Positions 26,277-33,692 of a stretch of DNA of 64,000 nucleotides are shown piece by piece. Each line of letters starts with the position of its first letter. The first letter of the stretch is position 1. This DNA is from Stigmatella ashevillena (GTDB lineage: Bacteria > Myxococcota > Myxococcia > Myxococcales > Myxococcaceae). Location of the stretch: positions 9,914,425 to 9,978,424 of the forward strand of contig NZ_JAQNDM010000002.1 in assembly GCF_028368975.1 (NCBI RefSeq), written 5' to 3'. Below the pieces are notes generated by a model, which was given only the letters and a program-made list of their open reading frames with translations, made no database searches and was not told where the DNA came from. Made by a program: the position numbers and the translations under genes.

Positions 26277-26869
26277 GGGGTCACCGCAGGGGGGGCGAGT
26301 TGGCGCTGGATGGAGGCCAGGGGCAATGCCCGGCATCCCCCCGGGCGGAGCTGGACCACCACCGCGACCAGGCGTCCCTCGGAGTCGAAGAGGGGGCTGC
26401 CCGGGGCGAGCGGCAGGTCCAGGTCCACGAAGGGCGCGTTGGCATGCCGGGCCACGGCGGTGAAGGGCCGGGCGTCCTGCTTGCGCCTGCCCGCGACGAC
26501 CCCGATGAGCCACTGCCCGTCCAGCCCTTCGGGGAGCACCTTCACGGGCACAGAAGGGTAGGAGCCGCGGGGGGCCGCCACGACGGCGATCTTCAGGGCG
26601 GCGTGGGCGAGCACCACCGCGCCCACGAGCCGCTGACCGCCGAACTCCACCTCCGCGGCCTCCAGGCTGACGTGCTCCACGGAGGTGAGCACCTGGCCCT
26701 GGCTGCCCACGATGACCCCCGGCCCGGCGCGGCGGGGACCGTGGACGCGGACCACCGAGCGCGCATGCAGCTCCATCACCCGCTGCATGTCCGCGCGCGT
26801 GGGGCGCCCGGCGTTGGAGGCATGGGCCGCGAGGCTGAAACCGAGAATCAGGACAAGGAGGCGAGGCAT
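26273..26869 (-). CDS. Exported trypsin-like (S1C-type) protein, probably inactive
   Basis: 198 aa with a signal peptide (MPRLLVLILGFSLAAHASNA). The layout follows DegP-like proteases: GVIVGSQGQVLTSVEHV keeps the His of the TAxHV motif; LVGAVVLAHAALKIAVVAAP lies at the Asp position but has Lys; APGSPLFDSEGRLVAVV lies at GNSGGPLFD but without the Ser-Gly-Gly sequence. Two of the three catalytic residues thus seem lost, pointing to a substrate-binding or scaffold role. Its stop overlaps the start of the CPBP protease, so the two may work together at the membrane. The longer reading frame upstream to 27142 overlaps another gene and is not used. Confidence 0.68.
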   Translation of the reverse strand: MPRLLVLILGFSLAAHASNAGRPTRADMQRVMELHARSVVRVHGPRRAGPGVIVGSQGQVLTSVEHVSLEAAEVEFGGQRLVGAVVLAHAALKIAVVAAPRGSYPSVPVKVLPEGLDGQWLIGVVAGRRKQDARPFTAVARHANAPFVDLDLPLAPGSPLFDSEGRLVAVVVQLRPGGCRALPLASIQRQLAPPAVTP

Positions 26870-26952
26870 CAACGCGGGGGGAGAGGTTAGCACCGGCGCG
26901 GGAAGATGCGCTGTCCCTGGAGGCTCTGGCATACAAGAAGGCTGGGCGGGGC

Positions 26953-27456
26953 TCACCGGAACTCGTCGACGATGTAGACCGCCGCCACAGAGAATTCGAC
27001 GATGGCCATTCCTGGCTTGGAGCCGGGGAGCTTCTTGAGTTGGCCCTGCGCCAGCCGGGCTACCGCGCAGAGAGGCACCCTGTTGCCCCCGGCGTGCTGT
27101 GCTGCGTAGTAGCGAATGACAACCTGGGGGCCATCCGTCCAAACCCGGCCGTACAGCCGTGCTGGCGATTCAAGAGGACCGAGTTTGTCTTCCACCATGC
27201 TCTCAACCGGCCCTTCGTAGAGAGTGATGGGGGTGGTGTCGGTCTGGTTCACGTCGAGTGTCACAAGAGCGGAATCACCCACCGCGAGTTGTAGGTACCG
27301 CATCGCCTTGAGGGCCTCTTCTGGGCACTCCTCGGGTCCGGGGGTCCCATCTGGGCGAATGGTTGCCCGTCCGGGCCCGGTGGCCGTGCAGCCAAAGGAC
27401 GTCGTCAGTAGGAGGGCACCGCACAGGCACAACAGGGCACGCTTGGTGATCCGCAT
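26953..27456 (-). CDS. Predicted lipoprotein, function unknown
   Basis: 167 aa with a lipoprotein signal peptide (CLCGALLLTTSFGC-TATG). The mature part is a small alpha/beta domain (DSALVTLDVNQTDTTPITLY; MAIVEFSVAAVYIVDEFR) with Cys in PEECPEE and PLCAVARL. No family recognised. It follows the 27495-27872 frame by 38 bp on the same strand and may be in one operon with it. Codon use is less GC3-biased than most of the window. Confidence 0.65.
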   Translation of the reverse strand: MRITKRALLCLCGALLLTTSFGCTATGPGRATIRPDGTPGPEECPEEALKAMRYLQLAVGDSALVTLDVNQTDTTPITLYEGPVESMVEDKLGPLESPARLYGRVWTDGPQVVIRYYAAQHAGGNRVPLCAVARLAQGQLKKLPGSKPGMAIVEFSVAAVYIVDEFR

Positions 27457-27494
27457 GCCGGGCTCTTACTCGCGGGCCAGTGAAGGGTCCAACT

Positions 27495-27872
27495 TCACGA
27501 AGACGGGTACAAAACCGTCGTCGCGGAGTCCAAATACTCCGGGTCCTTGAAAACCAGGGTTTGTTTCAGCCGGAAAGGCGTCTGCTCTGTAGAACCAGTC
27601 ACAAGGAGTGCGGCGAGGGCATGATCCGGCGAGTTCGCCTCTTGCGCGTGACGCTCATTCTCTTCCCGGTAGCTCTTTTCCCGCTTGAGTGCGTTCTCCA
27701 AGTCCGCTCGGAGGTACTTTACGGTCTCCGGGTCCCAGAACAGGTTGAGCTGATGGTCCACGGTCGCCTTGTCCGCCGTGACGGTGAACGGGACCTGCGT
27801 TCCGTCCACCAAGGTGAAGGTACGCCACGCCTTGGAAGCGGCACGCGAGCGCCGGATGGCGGCGCTTGCCAA
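27495..27872 (-). CDS. 5'-truncated or non-ATG-started ORF of unknown function
   Basis: Up to 125 codons. The central part looks genuinely coding (VPFTVTADKATVDHQLNLFW; VKYLRADLENALKREKSYRE) with GC-rich third positions, but there is no ATG; only TTG (27872, 27812) and GTG (27809) codons are available, and an in-frame stop lies about a dozen codons further upstream. The 5' end overlaps the start of the opposite-strand nuclease gene. Either it uses GTG 27809, or its N-terminus was lost when the nuclease segment was acquired. The fold is not recognised. Confidence 0.4.
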   Translation of the reverse strand: MASAAIRRSRAASKAWRTFTLVDGTQVPFTVTADKATVDHQLNLFWDPETVKYLRADLENALKREKSYREENERHAQEANSPDHALAALLVTGSTEQTPFRLKQTLVFKDPEYLDSATTVLYPSS

Positions 27873-28392
27873 CGGAAAGCGGGAGGAGAAGATCCGTGAG
27901 CTATGGGATCAAGTCCGAGCTGAGCGAGATCCCTCTGTCAAAGGGGCATTGCTCGAAGACTTGATGGCATTGCTGTTCAAATCCATTCCTGGTTTCGAGC
28001 GCACGTTGACGAACCGCAAAAGCTTGGATGAGCAGATCGATATCGTCATCCCCAACGAATCAACGGACCCTTTCTGGCAGCAGGCTCACTCGCAGTACAT
28101 TCTGGGCGAGTGCAAGAACTGGTCAAAGGCGGTCGAACGCAGAGAGCTTGATGTCTTCATCAAGGACATTGAGCGCCGTTATGGCCGTAGTCGCCTCGGC
28201 TTCTTCATCTCCATTGGCGGGTTTACCAAAGGCTTCGCGAGCGCACTGGCGGCTGAGCGTCAAGGAGACGTGCTTGTGGTCGCGCTGGATGCCAATCGTG
28301 TGGACGAGCTGGTTCATGCGAAGGATCGGAACGCAAAGCTGAAAGAGATTCATGATCGTGCGCTTATGGCCAGTTCCAAAGATCCTGAGTAG
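27856..28392 (+). CDS. Mrr-like PD-(D/E)xK restriction-endonuclease-fold protein
   Basis: 178 aa. A nuclease core is visible: LLEDLMALLFKSIPGF (helix with Glu), DEQIDIVIPNES (catalytic Asp region) and YILGECKNWSKAVE (E-x-K), then a helix carrying ELDVFIKDIERRYGR. This matches the Mrr/restriction-endonuclease-like family used against foreign DNA. There is no recognisable second domain for specificity; the N-terminal ~25 residues are a basic helix. Third-position GC is clearly lower than in neighbours, and the gene overlaps the end of an apparently damaged ORF, both consistent with horizontal arrival. ATG 27856 chosen; the frame is open to 27769 without a better signal. Confidence 0.68.
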   Translation: MAALANGKREEKIRELWDQVRAERDPSVKGALLEDLMALLFKSIPGFERTLTNRKSLDEQIDIVIPNESTDPFWQQAHSQYILGECKNWSKAVERRELDVFIKDIERRYGRSRLGFFISIGGFTKGFASALAAERQGDVLVVALDANRVDELVHAKDRNAKLKEIHDRALMASSKDPE

Positions 28393-28465
28393 CAACCCGA
28401 GGCACAGCCAAGGTATCCCTGTGAAGCCGCAGTGAACGCAGCGTTTTTCAGGAGAACCGCGAACC

Positions 28466-29026
28466 ATGATCAAGGTAGCCATCGTCATCGGCAGCACGCG
28501 TCCGGGCCGCAAGGCCGCGGACGTGGCCCAGTGGGTCTACGGCATCGCCCAGAAGCGCAGCGACGCCGAGTTCGAGCTCGTGGACATCCAGGACTTCAAC
28601 CTGCCGTTGCTCGATGAGCCCGTGCCGCCCTCTCAGGGGAAGTACAGCCAAGCACACACCCAGGCCTGGTCCGCGAAAATCGCGCCCTTCGATGCCTACG
28701 TCTTCGTGACGCCCGAGTACAACCACGGGCCGTCCGGTGCGCTCAAGAACGCGATCGACTACCTGTACCGCGAGTGGAACAACAAGGCGGCGGGCTTCGT
28801 GGGCTATGGCAGCGCCGGAGGCACGCGCGCGGTGGAGCAACTGCGGTTGGTCATGGGCGAACTCCAGGTCGCCGATGTGCGCGCCCAGGTCGCGCTCTCG
28901 CTCGCCACCGACTTCGAGAACTACACCGTCTTCAAGCCCGCGGCCCGCCACGAGGCGTCGGTCAACACCGTGCTGGACCAGGTCATTGCCTGGGGCGGAG
29001 CGCTGAAGACGCTGCGGAAGAAGTAG
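28466..29026 (+). CDS. NAD(P)H-dependent FMN reductase
   Basis: 186 aa flavodoxin-fold reductase that passes electrons from NAD(P)H to FMN or to quinone/azo substrates. The FMN phosphate loop IVIGSTRPGRK, the isoalloxazine loop VTPEYNHGPSGALKNAIDYL and the third loop GYGSAGGTRAVEQL are all present. SD: AGGAG, 14 nt before the ATG. The 3' end overlaps the convergent SRPBCC gene by 44 bp. Typical length and no N-terminal targeting. Confidence 0.9.
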   Translation: MIKVAIVIGSTRPGRKAADVAQWVYGIAQKRSDAEFELVDIQDFNLPLLDEPVPPSQGKYSQAHTQAWSAKIAPFDAYVFVTPEYNHGPSGALKNAIDYLYREWNNKAAGFVGYGSAGGTRAVEQLRLVMGELQVADVRAQVALSLATDFENYTVFKPAARHEASVNTVLDQVIAWGGALKTLRKK

Positions 29027-29480
29027 TCTCCCCGGGGGCGCCGAGTGCTCGCTCGAGCGCACCGAGCATGGTGGTCCAGCCTGCCTCGGTGCGGCCCGCG
29101 TACTCCGCCCACTTCGGGTCCATCTCGTGGGTCAAGGTGAGCTCACATCCGGTGCCCCGAGGGACGATGTCGACCGTCACCCGGCTGAGCTCCGCCGTCT
29201 CCTTTTCAATGGCCCAGGTGAACACGAGGCGGCGGGGCCGGTCGATGGCGAGGTATGTGCCGACATGATCAATCTCCCCGGCTTGTCGGCGCACGAGGAA
29301 CGAGAACGTGCCGCCCACGCGGGCGTCGTTCGAGAGCCGCAGGACTTCTTCGTCCCGGACACCGGGGCCGAACATCCATCGGCCAATCCATTGGGGCTCG
29401 AGCCAGGCGTCGAACACACGCTCCGGGGAGGCACTGAACTGGCGGACGACGCGGACGTGAACAGGCGGTGGGGCGTTCAT
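28983..29480 (-). CDS. AHSA1/SRPBCC-domain protein
   Basis: 165 aa START-fold (SRPBCC) protein: VVRQFSASPERVFDAWLEPQ, IGRWMFGPG, GRTEAGWTTMLGALERAL. Such proteins bind small hydrophobic ligands. Its ATG at 29480 overlaps the stop of the ArsR regulator as ATGA, the classical ArsR-SRPBCC two-gene unit in which the regulator controls its own operon. The C-terminus (SAASSALRPRQ) extends into the end of the FMN reductase gene on the other strand. Confidence 0.87.
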   Translation of the reverse strand: MNAPPPVHVRVVRQFSASPERVFDAWLEPQWIGRWMFGPGVRDEEVLRLSNDARVGGTFSFLVRRQAGEIDHVGTYLAIDRPRRLVFTWAIEKETAELSRVTVDIVPRGTGCELTLTHEMDPKWAEYAGRTEAGWTTMLGALERALGAPGETTSSAASSALRPRQ

Positions 29481-29848
29481 CGCGGGCTTCCTTTCTTGCG
29501 CACAGGGGGAGGGGGCTCGGCGGTCTCGGCCCTCAGCAGGGCGTCCAGGGCATCCAGCCGGTCGTTCCAGAAGCGCTCGTAGAACCGCAGCCACTCCTGC
29601 GCGGCGGACAGCGGCTCGGGGGACAGCCGGCACATGTGCGTGCGGCCCTGCACGTTGCGGCGCACGAGCCCCGCCCGCTCCAACACCTTGATGTGCTTGG
29701 ACGCGGCCGCCAGCGACATCCGGAACGGCGCCGCCAACTCGCTGACGCTGCGCTCTTGCTGGGAGAGGGTGTGCAGCATCTCCCGGCGCGTCGCATCCGA
29801 GAGCGCATGGAAGATTCCATCGAGGTGGGCGGTCTGATGCTCAACCAT
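29477..29848 (-). CDS. ArsR-family winged-helix transcriptional regulator
   Basis: 123 aa. The winged helix reads DATRREMLHTLSQQERSVSELAAPFRMSLAAASKHIKVLERAGLV in overlapping pieces, with recognition helix SLAAASKHIKVLE and wing GRTHMCRLSPEPL. It has no ArsR-type Cys metal site. It is the first gene of an operon with the SRPBCC protein. ATG 29848 lies inside a 16-bp palindrome, which suggests autorepression. The frame extends 12 codons upstream, but this start fits the family. Confidence 0.92.
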   Translation of the reverse strand: MVEHQTAHLDGIFHALSDATRREMLHTLSQQERSVSELAAPFRMSLAAASKHIKVLERAGLVRRNVQGRTHMCRLSPEPLSAAQEWLRFYERFWNDRLDALDALLRAETAEPPPPVRKKGSPR

Positions 29849-29856
29849 ATGGTTGA
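29841..29856. promoter_or_regulatory. Perfect palindromic operator over the ArsR start codon
   Basis: TCAACCATATGGTTGA is a perfect 16-bp inverted repeat. The regulator's own start codon is in its centre. The same form of site (TCAACCA-TGGTTGA) is known for ArsR regulators paired with SRPBCC genes. Binding here would block transcription start or early elongation. Confidence 0.7.
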
Positions 29857-29908
29857 ATATAAAGAGCGGCTCCACCCCCGTCAACGCGGCCAGAGACGCC
29901 GCCCGGGT

Positions 29909-31651
29909 TCACGTCGTCCGAAGGGCCTTCAGGGTGGAGACGAACTGGGCTGCGGGCAGTGTGTTGAGGATGTCCCCCTTGCGTGCCCAGCCCCTGCGGG
30001 CGGTGGCCACCGAGAAGAGGAGGTGGTGCAGATCCTCCTTCTTGTGCGCGTCCGCGCTCACCACCAGCTTCACCCCTCGCTGGACAGCCTGCCGCACGTG
30101 CTCGGTCTTGAGATCCAACCGGGCGGGCTTCCCATTCACCTCCACCACCACCCCGCGCTCGGCCGCCTTGTCGAGCACCTCCTCCATGCGCACCGGGTAG
30201 GGCTCCCGCTCGTGGATGAGGCGGCCGGTGGGGTGGCCGAGGATGTTCAGCCCGGGGCGGTCCATGGCGTTCAGCAACCGCTGCGTCATCTGATCCTCGT
30301 TCATGCTGTGGCGGATGTGGATGGAGCCGATGACCACCTCGAGCCGCTCCAGCATGCTGTCGCTGTAGTCGAGCGCGCCGGTCTCCAGGATGTCCACCTC
30401 GACGCCCTTAAGGAGACGGAAGCCGGGGAGGGCCTCGTTCACGCGGTCGATCTCTTCCCACTGGCGCTTGAGATCGTCCTCCTTGAGCCCTCCGGCATAG
30501 ATGGACGTCTGGCTGTGCTCGGTGACGGTGAGGTACTGGAGTCCCATCGCATGGGCCGCGCGCGCCATCTCCTCCAGGGTGTGCTTCCCGTCGGACCACG
30601 TGCTGTGGCAGTGGACCACGCCGAGCACGTCCTCCATCGACACCAGATCCTCGGGCAGACGCCCCTCCAGGGCGGCCTCGATCTCGCCGGAGTCCTCGCG
30701 CAGCTCAGGAGGGATGTACTGCATGCCCAGCAGCCGGTAGAGCGCTGCCTCGTCGGGAACGGGCAGCTTGGTGCCGTCCGCGCGATGGACACCCCACTCG
30801 GAGATCTTCAGCCCCCTGTCCTGTCCCAGCCCGCGCAAGCGCACATGGTGGGCCTTGGAGCCCGTGAAGTGGTGCAGGGCGGTGGCGAAGTCCTCGTCCG
30901 GAAGCACGCGCAAGTCCACCTGGAGGTCCTCCTGGACCATTCTCACGGAGCACTTGCTCTCCCCCTTGCCCAGCACTACGGCCACCCCGGGCGACGTGGC
31001 CAGGGCTTCGAGCACCGGCCCGGCCTGGGGCGCCGAGGCCAGCAGGTCCACATCGCCCACCGTCTCCGCGCGACGGCGCACGCTGCCGGCCGGACTGACC
31101 CGCACCACACCCGGGACAGCCTTCAGGCGCGTGAGTAGCTCCTCCACGGTGGGCAGGACATCCCCCAGCAGCTTGCGCTTGCCCTGGGCGCGCTGGTGAA
31201 GGGCGATGCCCTCGAGGATCTTCGCCTCGCTCTTGGCACCGAAGCCCTTGAGCTCCCGCACACGGCCCTGTCGGCAAGCCAGCTCCAGCTCGGCCACGCT
31301 GCCTACCTTCAGCTCGTTCCAGAGGGCGATGACCTTCTTGGGGCCCACGTCCGGCAACTGGAGCATCTCCATCAGCCCTGGGGGGTATTCGGCCTTCAGC
31401 TCCTCGTAGAAGCCCAGCTTTCCGGTGGTCACCAGCTCGGTAATCTTCTCGGCGAGCCCTTGGCCGATGCCTGGGAGCTCTTGCAGGCGGCCTTCCTGGA
31501 CGAGCGCGCCCAGGTCCTGGGGGGTGCCCGACAGGCGGTCTGCGGCGGTGTCATACGCACGGACCTTGAAGGCATTTTCCCCCTTGAGCTGAAGGAGCAA
31601 GGAGAGGTTCCGGAGAACCTGGACGACGGTGTTTTTGTCGGGCGGAGTCAC
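29909..31651 (-). CDS. polX: DNA polymerase X family protein with PHP domain
   Basis: 580 aa. Order of domains: HhH/8-kDa region (KGENAFKVRAYDTAADRLS, LPGIGQGLAEKITEL, LPDVGPKKVIALWNEL), nucleotidyltransferase (SPAGSVRRRAETVGDVDLLA: the G-S...D-x-D site; third Asp in LQVDLRVLPDEDF) and C-terminal PHP exonuclease (VVHCHSTWSDGKHTLEEM; VTEHSQ; GVEVDIL; ILGHPTGRL; VSADAHKKEDLHH). This is the gap-filling, 3'-5' exonuclease-bearing PolX used in base-excision repair. Length is usual (~570). Monocistronic. Confidence 0.95.
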   Translation of the reverse strand: MTPPDKNTVVQVLRNLSLLLQLKGENAFKVRAYDTAADRLSGTPQDLGALVQEGRLQELPGIGQGLAEKITELVTTGKLGFYEELKAEYPPGLMEMLQLPDVGPKKVIALWNELKVGSVAELELACRQGRVRELKGFGAKSEAKILEGIALHQRAQGKRKLLGDVLPTVEELLTRLKAVPGVVRVSPAGSVRRRAETVGDVDLLASAPQAGPVLEALATSPGVAVVLGKGESKCSVRMVQEDLQVDLRVLPDEDFATALHHFTGSKAHHVRLRGLGQDRGLKISEWGVHRADGTKLPVPDEAALYRLLGMQYIPPELREDSGEIEAALEGRLPEDLVSMEDVLGVVHCHSTWSDGKHTLEEMARAAHAMGLQYLTVTEHSQTSIYAGGLKEDDLKRQWEEIDRVNEALPGFRLLKGVEVDILETGALDYSDSMLERLEVVIGSIHIRHSMNEDQMTQRLLNAMDRPGLNILGHPTGRLIHEREPYPVRMEEVLDKAAERGVVVEVNGKPARLDLKTEHVRQAVQRGVKLVVSADAHKKEDLHHLLFSVATARRGWARKGDILNTLPAAQFVSTLKALRTT

Positions 31652-31799
31652 GGGGGGAAAGGTAATCCGGATGGGACGGGGACGCAGGGTCCCATTGTGG
31701 AGAAAAGAGGGGCCTCCCCGGCCCGGCCCGGGCGGGGTAGAAGGTCAGCCCCCCTCCGGGGAGGAGGGGAACCCATCGTTCGAAGGGAAAAAGAAGCCG

Positions 31800-32114
31800 A
31801 TGAAGATCAAGCTGGGGCCGGCGGACTTCTCCGAGAAGGAGATGCGAGGCTACGAGGTGGGCAACCGCAACGTGTGCGTTGCCAAGATCAACGGGCGTTA
31901 CAAGGGGCTCGATGACTGGTGCAACCATGCGGGCTGCCTGTTGTCGGGGGGACGCCTCGAGAACAACCTGGTGATCTGTCCCTGCCACGAGGTCGGCTTC
32001 GACATGGACACGGGCAAGAACGAGACGTCTCCGGAAATCGCCGACGACCAGCCGGTGGTCAGCGTCGAGGTGCAGGACGGGCAGCTCGTCATTGACGACC
32101 CCTGGGCGAAGTAA
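31800..32114 (+). CDS. Rieske-type [2Fe-2S] ferredoxin
   Basis: 104 aa soluble Rieske domain. Cluster ligands: C-x-H in DWCNHAGCLLSGG and C-x2-H in LVICPCHEVGFDMDTG. There is no membrane helix or signal peptide, so it is a cytoplasmic electron carrier (dioxygenase- or nitrite-reductase-NirD-like) and not part of a bc1 complex. It is 26 bp upstream of the moaB-like gene and probably co-transcribed. ATG 31800; the upstream open frame is not supported. Confidence 0.9.
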   Translation: MKIKLGPADFSEKEMRGYEVGNRNVCVAKINGRYKGLDDWCNHAGCLLSGGRLENNLVICPCHEVGFDMDTGKNETSPEIADDQPVVSVEVQDGQLVIDDPWAK

Positions 32115-32140
32115 CTCACGCAACGAAGGGAAGGCTGCCA

Positions 32141-32740
32141 ATGGGACACGAGGGACATGACCACGACCATGACCACGGTCATGATCATCACCACCACCAT
32201 CACCCCGCGGGCCATGGGGGACATGGGCACGGACACTCGCACGCCGAGCGGGAGCACAAGGCACACGCCCCCGCGCACGTGAGCGCCTTCGTCGTGACGT
32301 GCTCGGACAGCCGGGACGCGGCGCGGGACGAGAGCGGGCAGGTGCTGCGGGGAGGGCTGGAGGCGGCCGGTCACACGGTCTGCGGCTACAAGGTGGTGAA
32401 AGACGAGCCGGAAGCGATCCGGGCGGCGCTGGCCGAGGCGGCGGGGGCAGGCGCGCGGGCGGTGCTCTTCAATGGGGGCACGGGGATCGGACGGCGGGAC
32501 TCGACGGTGGAGACGCTGCGCGGGCTGTTCGAGAAGGAGCTGCCGGGGTTCGGAGAGCTGTTCCGGGCACTCTCGTTCCAGCAGATTGGCAGCGCGGCGA
32601 TGATGTCGCGGGCGACGGCGGGGACGTACCAGGGGATGATCGTCTTCGTGATGCCGGGCTCGCCCCAGGCGGTGCGGTTGGCCCTGGAGGCGTTGATCCT
32701 CCCGGAACTGGGACACGCGGCCCGCGAGCTGACGCGCTGA
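32141..32740 (+). CDS. moaB: MoaB/MogA-family molybdopterin adenylyltransferase with His-rich N-terminus
   Basis: 199 aa. The C-terminal ~155 residues are a MoaB/MogA domain that prepares molybdopterin for molybdate insertion: FVVTCSDSRDAARDESGQVL, NGGTGIGRRDSTVETL (the GGTG-x3-RD signature) and MPGSPQAVRLALEALILPEL. The first ~45 residues are almost entirely His, Asp and Gly (about 20 His), which is not part of the family and looks like a metal-binding tail, as in some nickel or zinc chaperones. It follows a Rieske gene and precedes a TIGR02757-type gene by 7 bp. Confidence 0.9.
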   Translation: MGHEGHDHDHDHGHDHHHHHHPAGHGGHGHGHSHAEREHKAHAPAHVSAFVVTCSDSRDAARDESGQVLRGGLEAAGHTVCGYKVVKDEPEAIRAALAEAAGAGARAVLFNGGTGIGRRDSTVETLRGLFEKELPGFGELFRALSFQQIGSAAMMSRATAGTYQGMIVFVMPGSPQAVRLALEALILPELGHAARELTR

Positions 32741-32747
32741 GGAGGGA

Positions 32748-33692
32748 ATGGGCGTTCAACGCGTGAGCAGGCGTTCCCAAGGTGAGGGGCTTTCAGTCCA
32801 GGCGGCCGTGCGCCTGCGCCCCCTCCTGGAGTCCTTTCTGGCCTCGACGGACACGGGGGCCCGGGTGGGCTTTGATCCCGTGGAGTTCCCGCATCGCTAT
32901 CAGCACCCCCGGGACATCGAGGTGAGCGCGCTGCTGGCGGCGTCGCTGGCCTATGGACGGGCGGATTTGTTCCGCCCCAAGGTGGACGCGCTGCTGCGCC
33001 GCATGGGGGACTCGCCCGCGGCGTTCGTCCAGGAACTGACGGTGGTGGGGGCGCGTGAGTTGTTGGAAGGCTTCGTGTACCGCTTCAACGTGGGAACGGA
33101 CGTGGCGGTGTTGCTGCTGGGCATGGGCCAGGTGCTCCGGGAGCATGGGAGCCTGGAGGCGCTCTTTGTCCGGGGCCGGGAAGCGCACGGGACGGTGCAT
33201 GGCGCGCTGAGCCACTTCACGGCCGCGCTCCGGGAAGTGCCGATGGCGCCGCTGCGGCGCGCGTTGGGCCCGGAGCGGGGTCTACACCACCTGCTGCCCT
33301 CTCCCTTGGGAGCGGGGGCGGCGAAGCGGCTCAACCTCTACCTGCGGTGGATGGTGCGAGGGCCGGACACGGTGGACTTTGGCATCTGGACGCAGGTGCC
33401 CGCTGCGGCGCTGGTCATCCCGCTGGACACCCACATCGGCAGGATTTCCCAGCACCTCGGGCTGACGCGGCGCACGGACCTGAGCTGGCGCACGGCGGAG
33501 GAAGTCACCGCCTCGCTGCGGCTGTTGGATGCGGCGGACCCCGTCCGGTACGACTTCGCGCTCTGCCACTACGGGATGAGCGGGGTGTGCCCGGCCCAGC
33601 CCGTGGTGGAGAACTGCACGAAGTGCCTGTTGCTGTCGGCGTGTGCGGTAGGCCCCCGCTTGGTCCGCCGGTCCTCTTTATTGCAGCGATGA
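32748..33692 (+). CDS. TIGR02757/DUF2400 family protein
   Basis: 314 aa. Matches a conserved helical family related in part to HhH DNA glycosylases: EVSALLAASLAYGRADLFRP, RLNLYLRWMVRG, VIPLDTHIGRISQHLGLTRR, and a C-terminal Cys set (GVCPAQPVVENCTKCLLLSAC) spaced like the 4Fe-4S cluster loop of EndoIII-type enzymes. A DNA-related role is therefore likely but unproven. GGAGG lies only 2 nt before the ATG at 32748, so a GTG at 32764 is an alternative but would shift frame; I keep the ATG. The 3' end overlaps hmp by 15 bp. Confidence 0.82.
   Translation: MGVQRVSRRSQGEGLSVQAAVRLRPLLESFLASTDTGARVGFDPVEFPHRYQHPRDIEVSALLAASLAYGRADLFRPKVDALLRRMGDSPAAFVQELTVVGARELLEGFVYRFNVGTDVAVLLLGMGQVLREHGSLEALFVRGREAHGTVHGALSHFTAALREVPMAPLRRALGPERGLHHLLPSPLGAGAAKRLNLYLRWMVRGPDTVDFGIWTQVPAAALVIPLDTHIGRISQHLGLTRRTDLSWRTAEEVTASLRLLDAADPVRYDFALCHYGMSGVCPAQPVVENCTKCLLLSACAVGPRLVRRSSLLQR

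Noticed and set aside
26273..27142. Longer 289-codon version of the trypsin-like gene
   Set aside because: The first ~90 codons overlap the neighbouring lipoprotein gene and are low complexity; a clean signal peptide begins at 26869.
32141..32740. Nickel or zinc chaperone based on the His-rich start
   Set aside because: The body of the protein is a clear MoaB/MogA domain; the His tail is an add-on.
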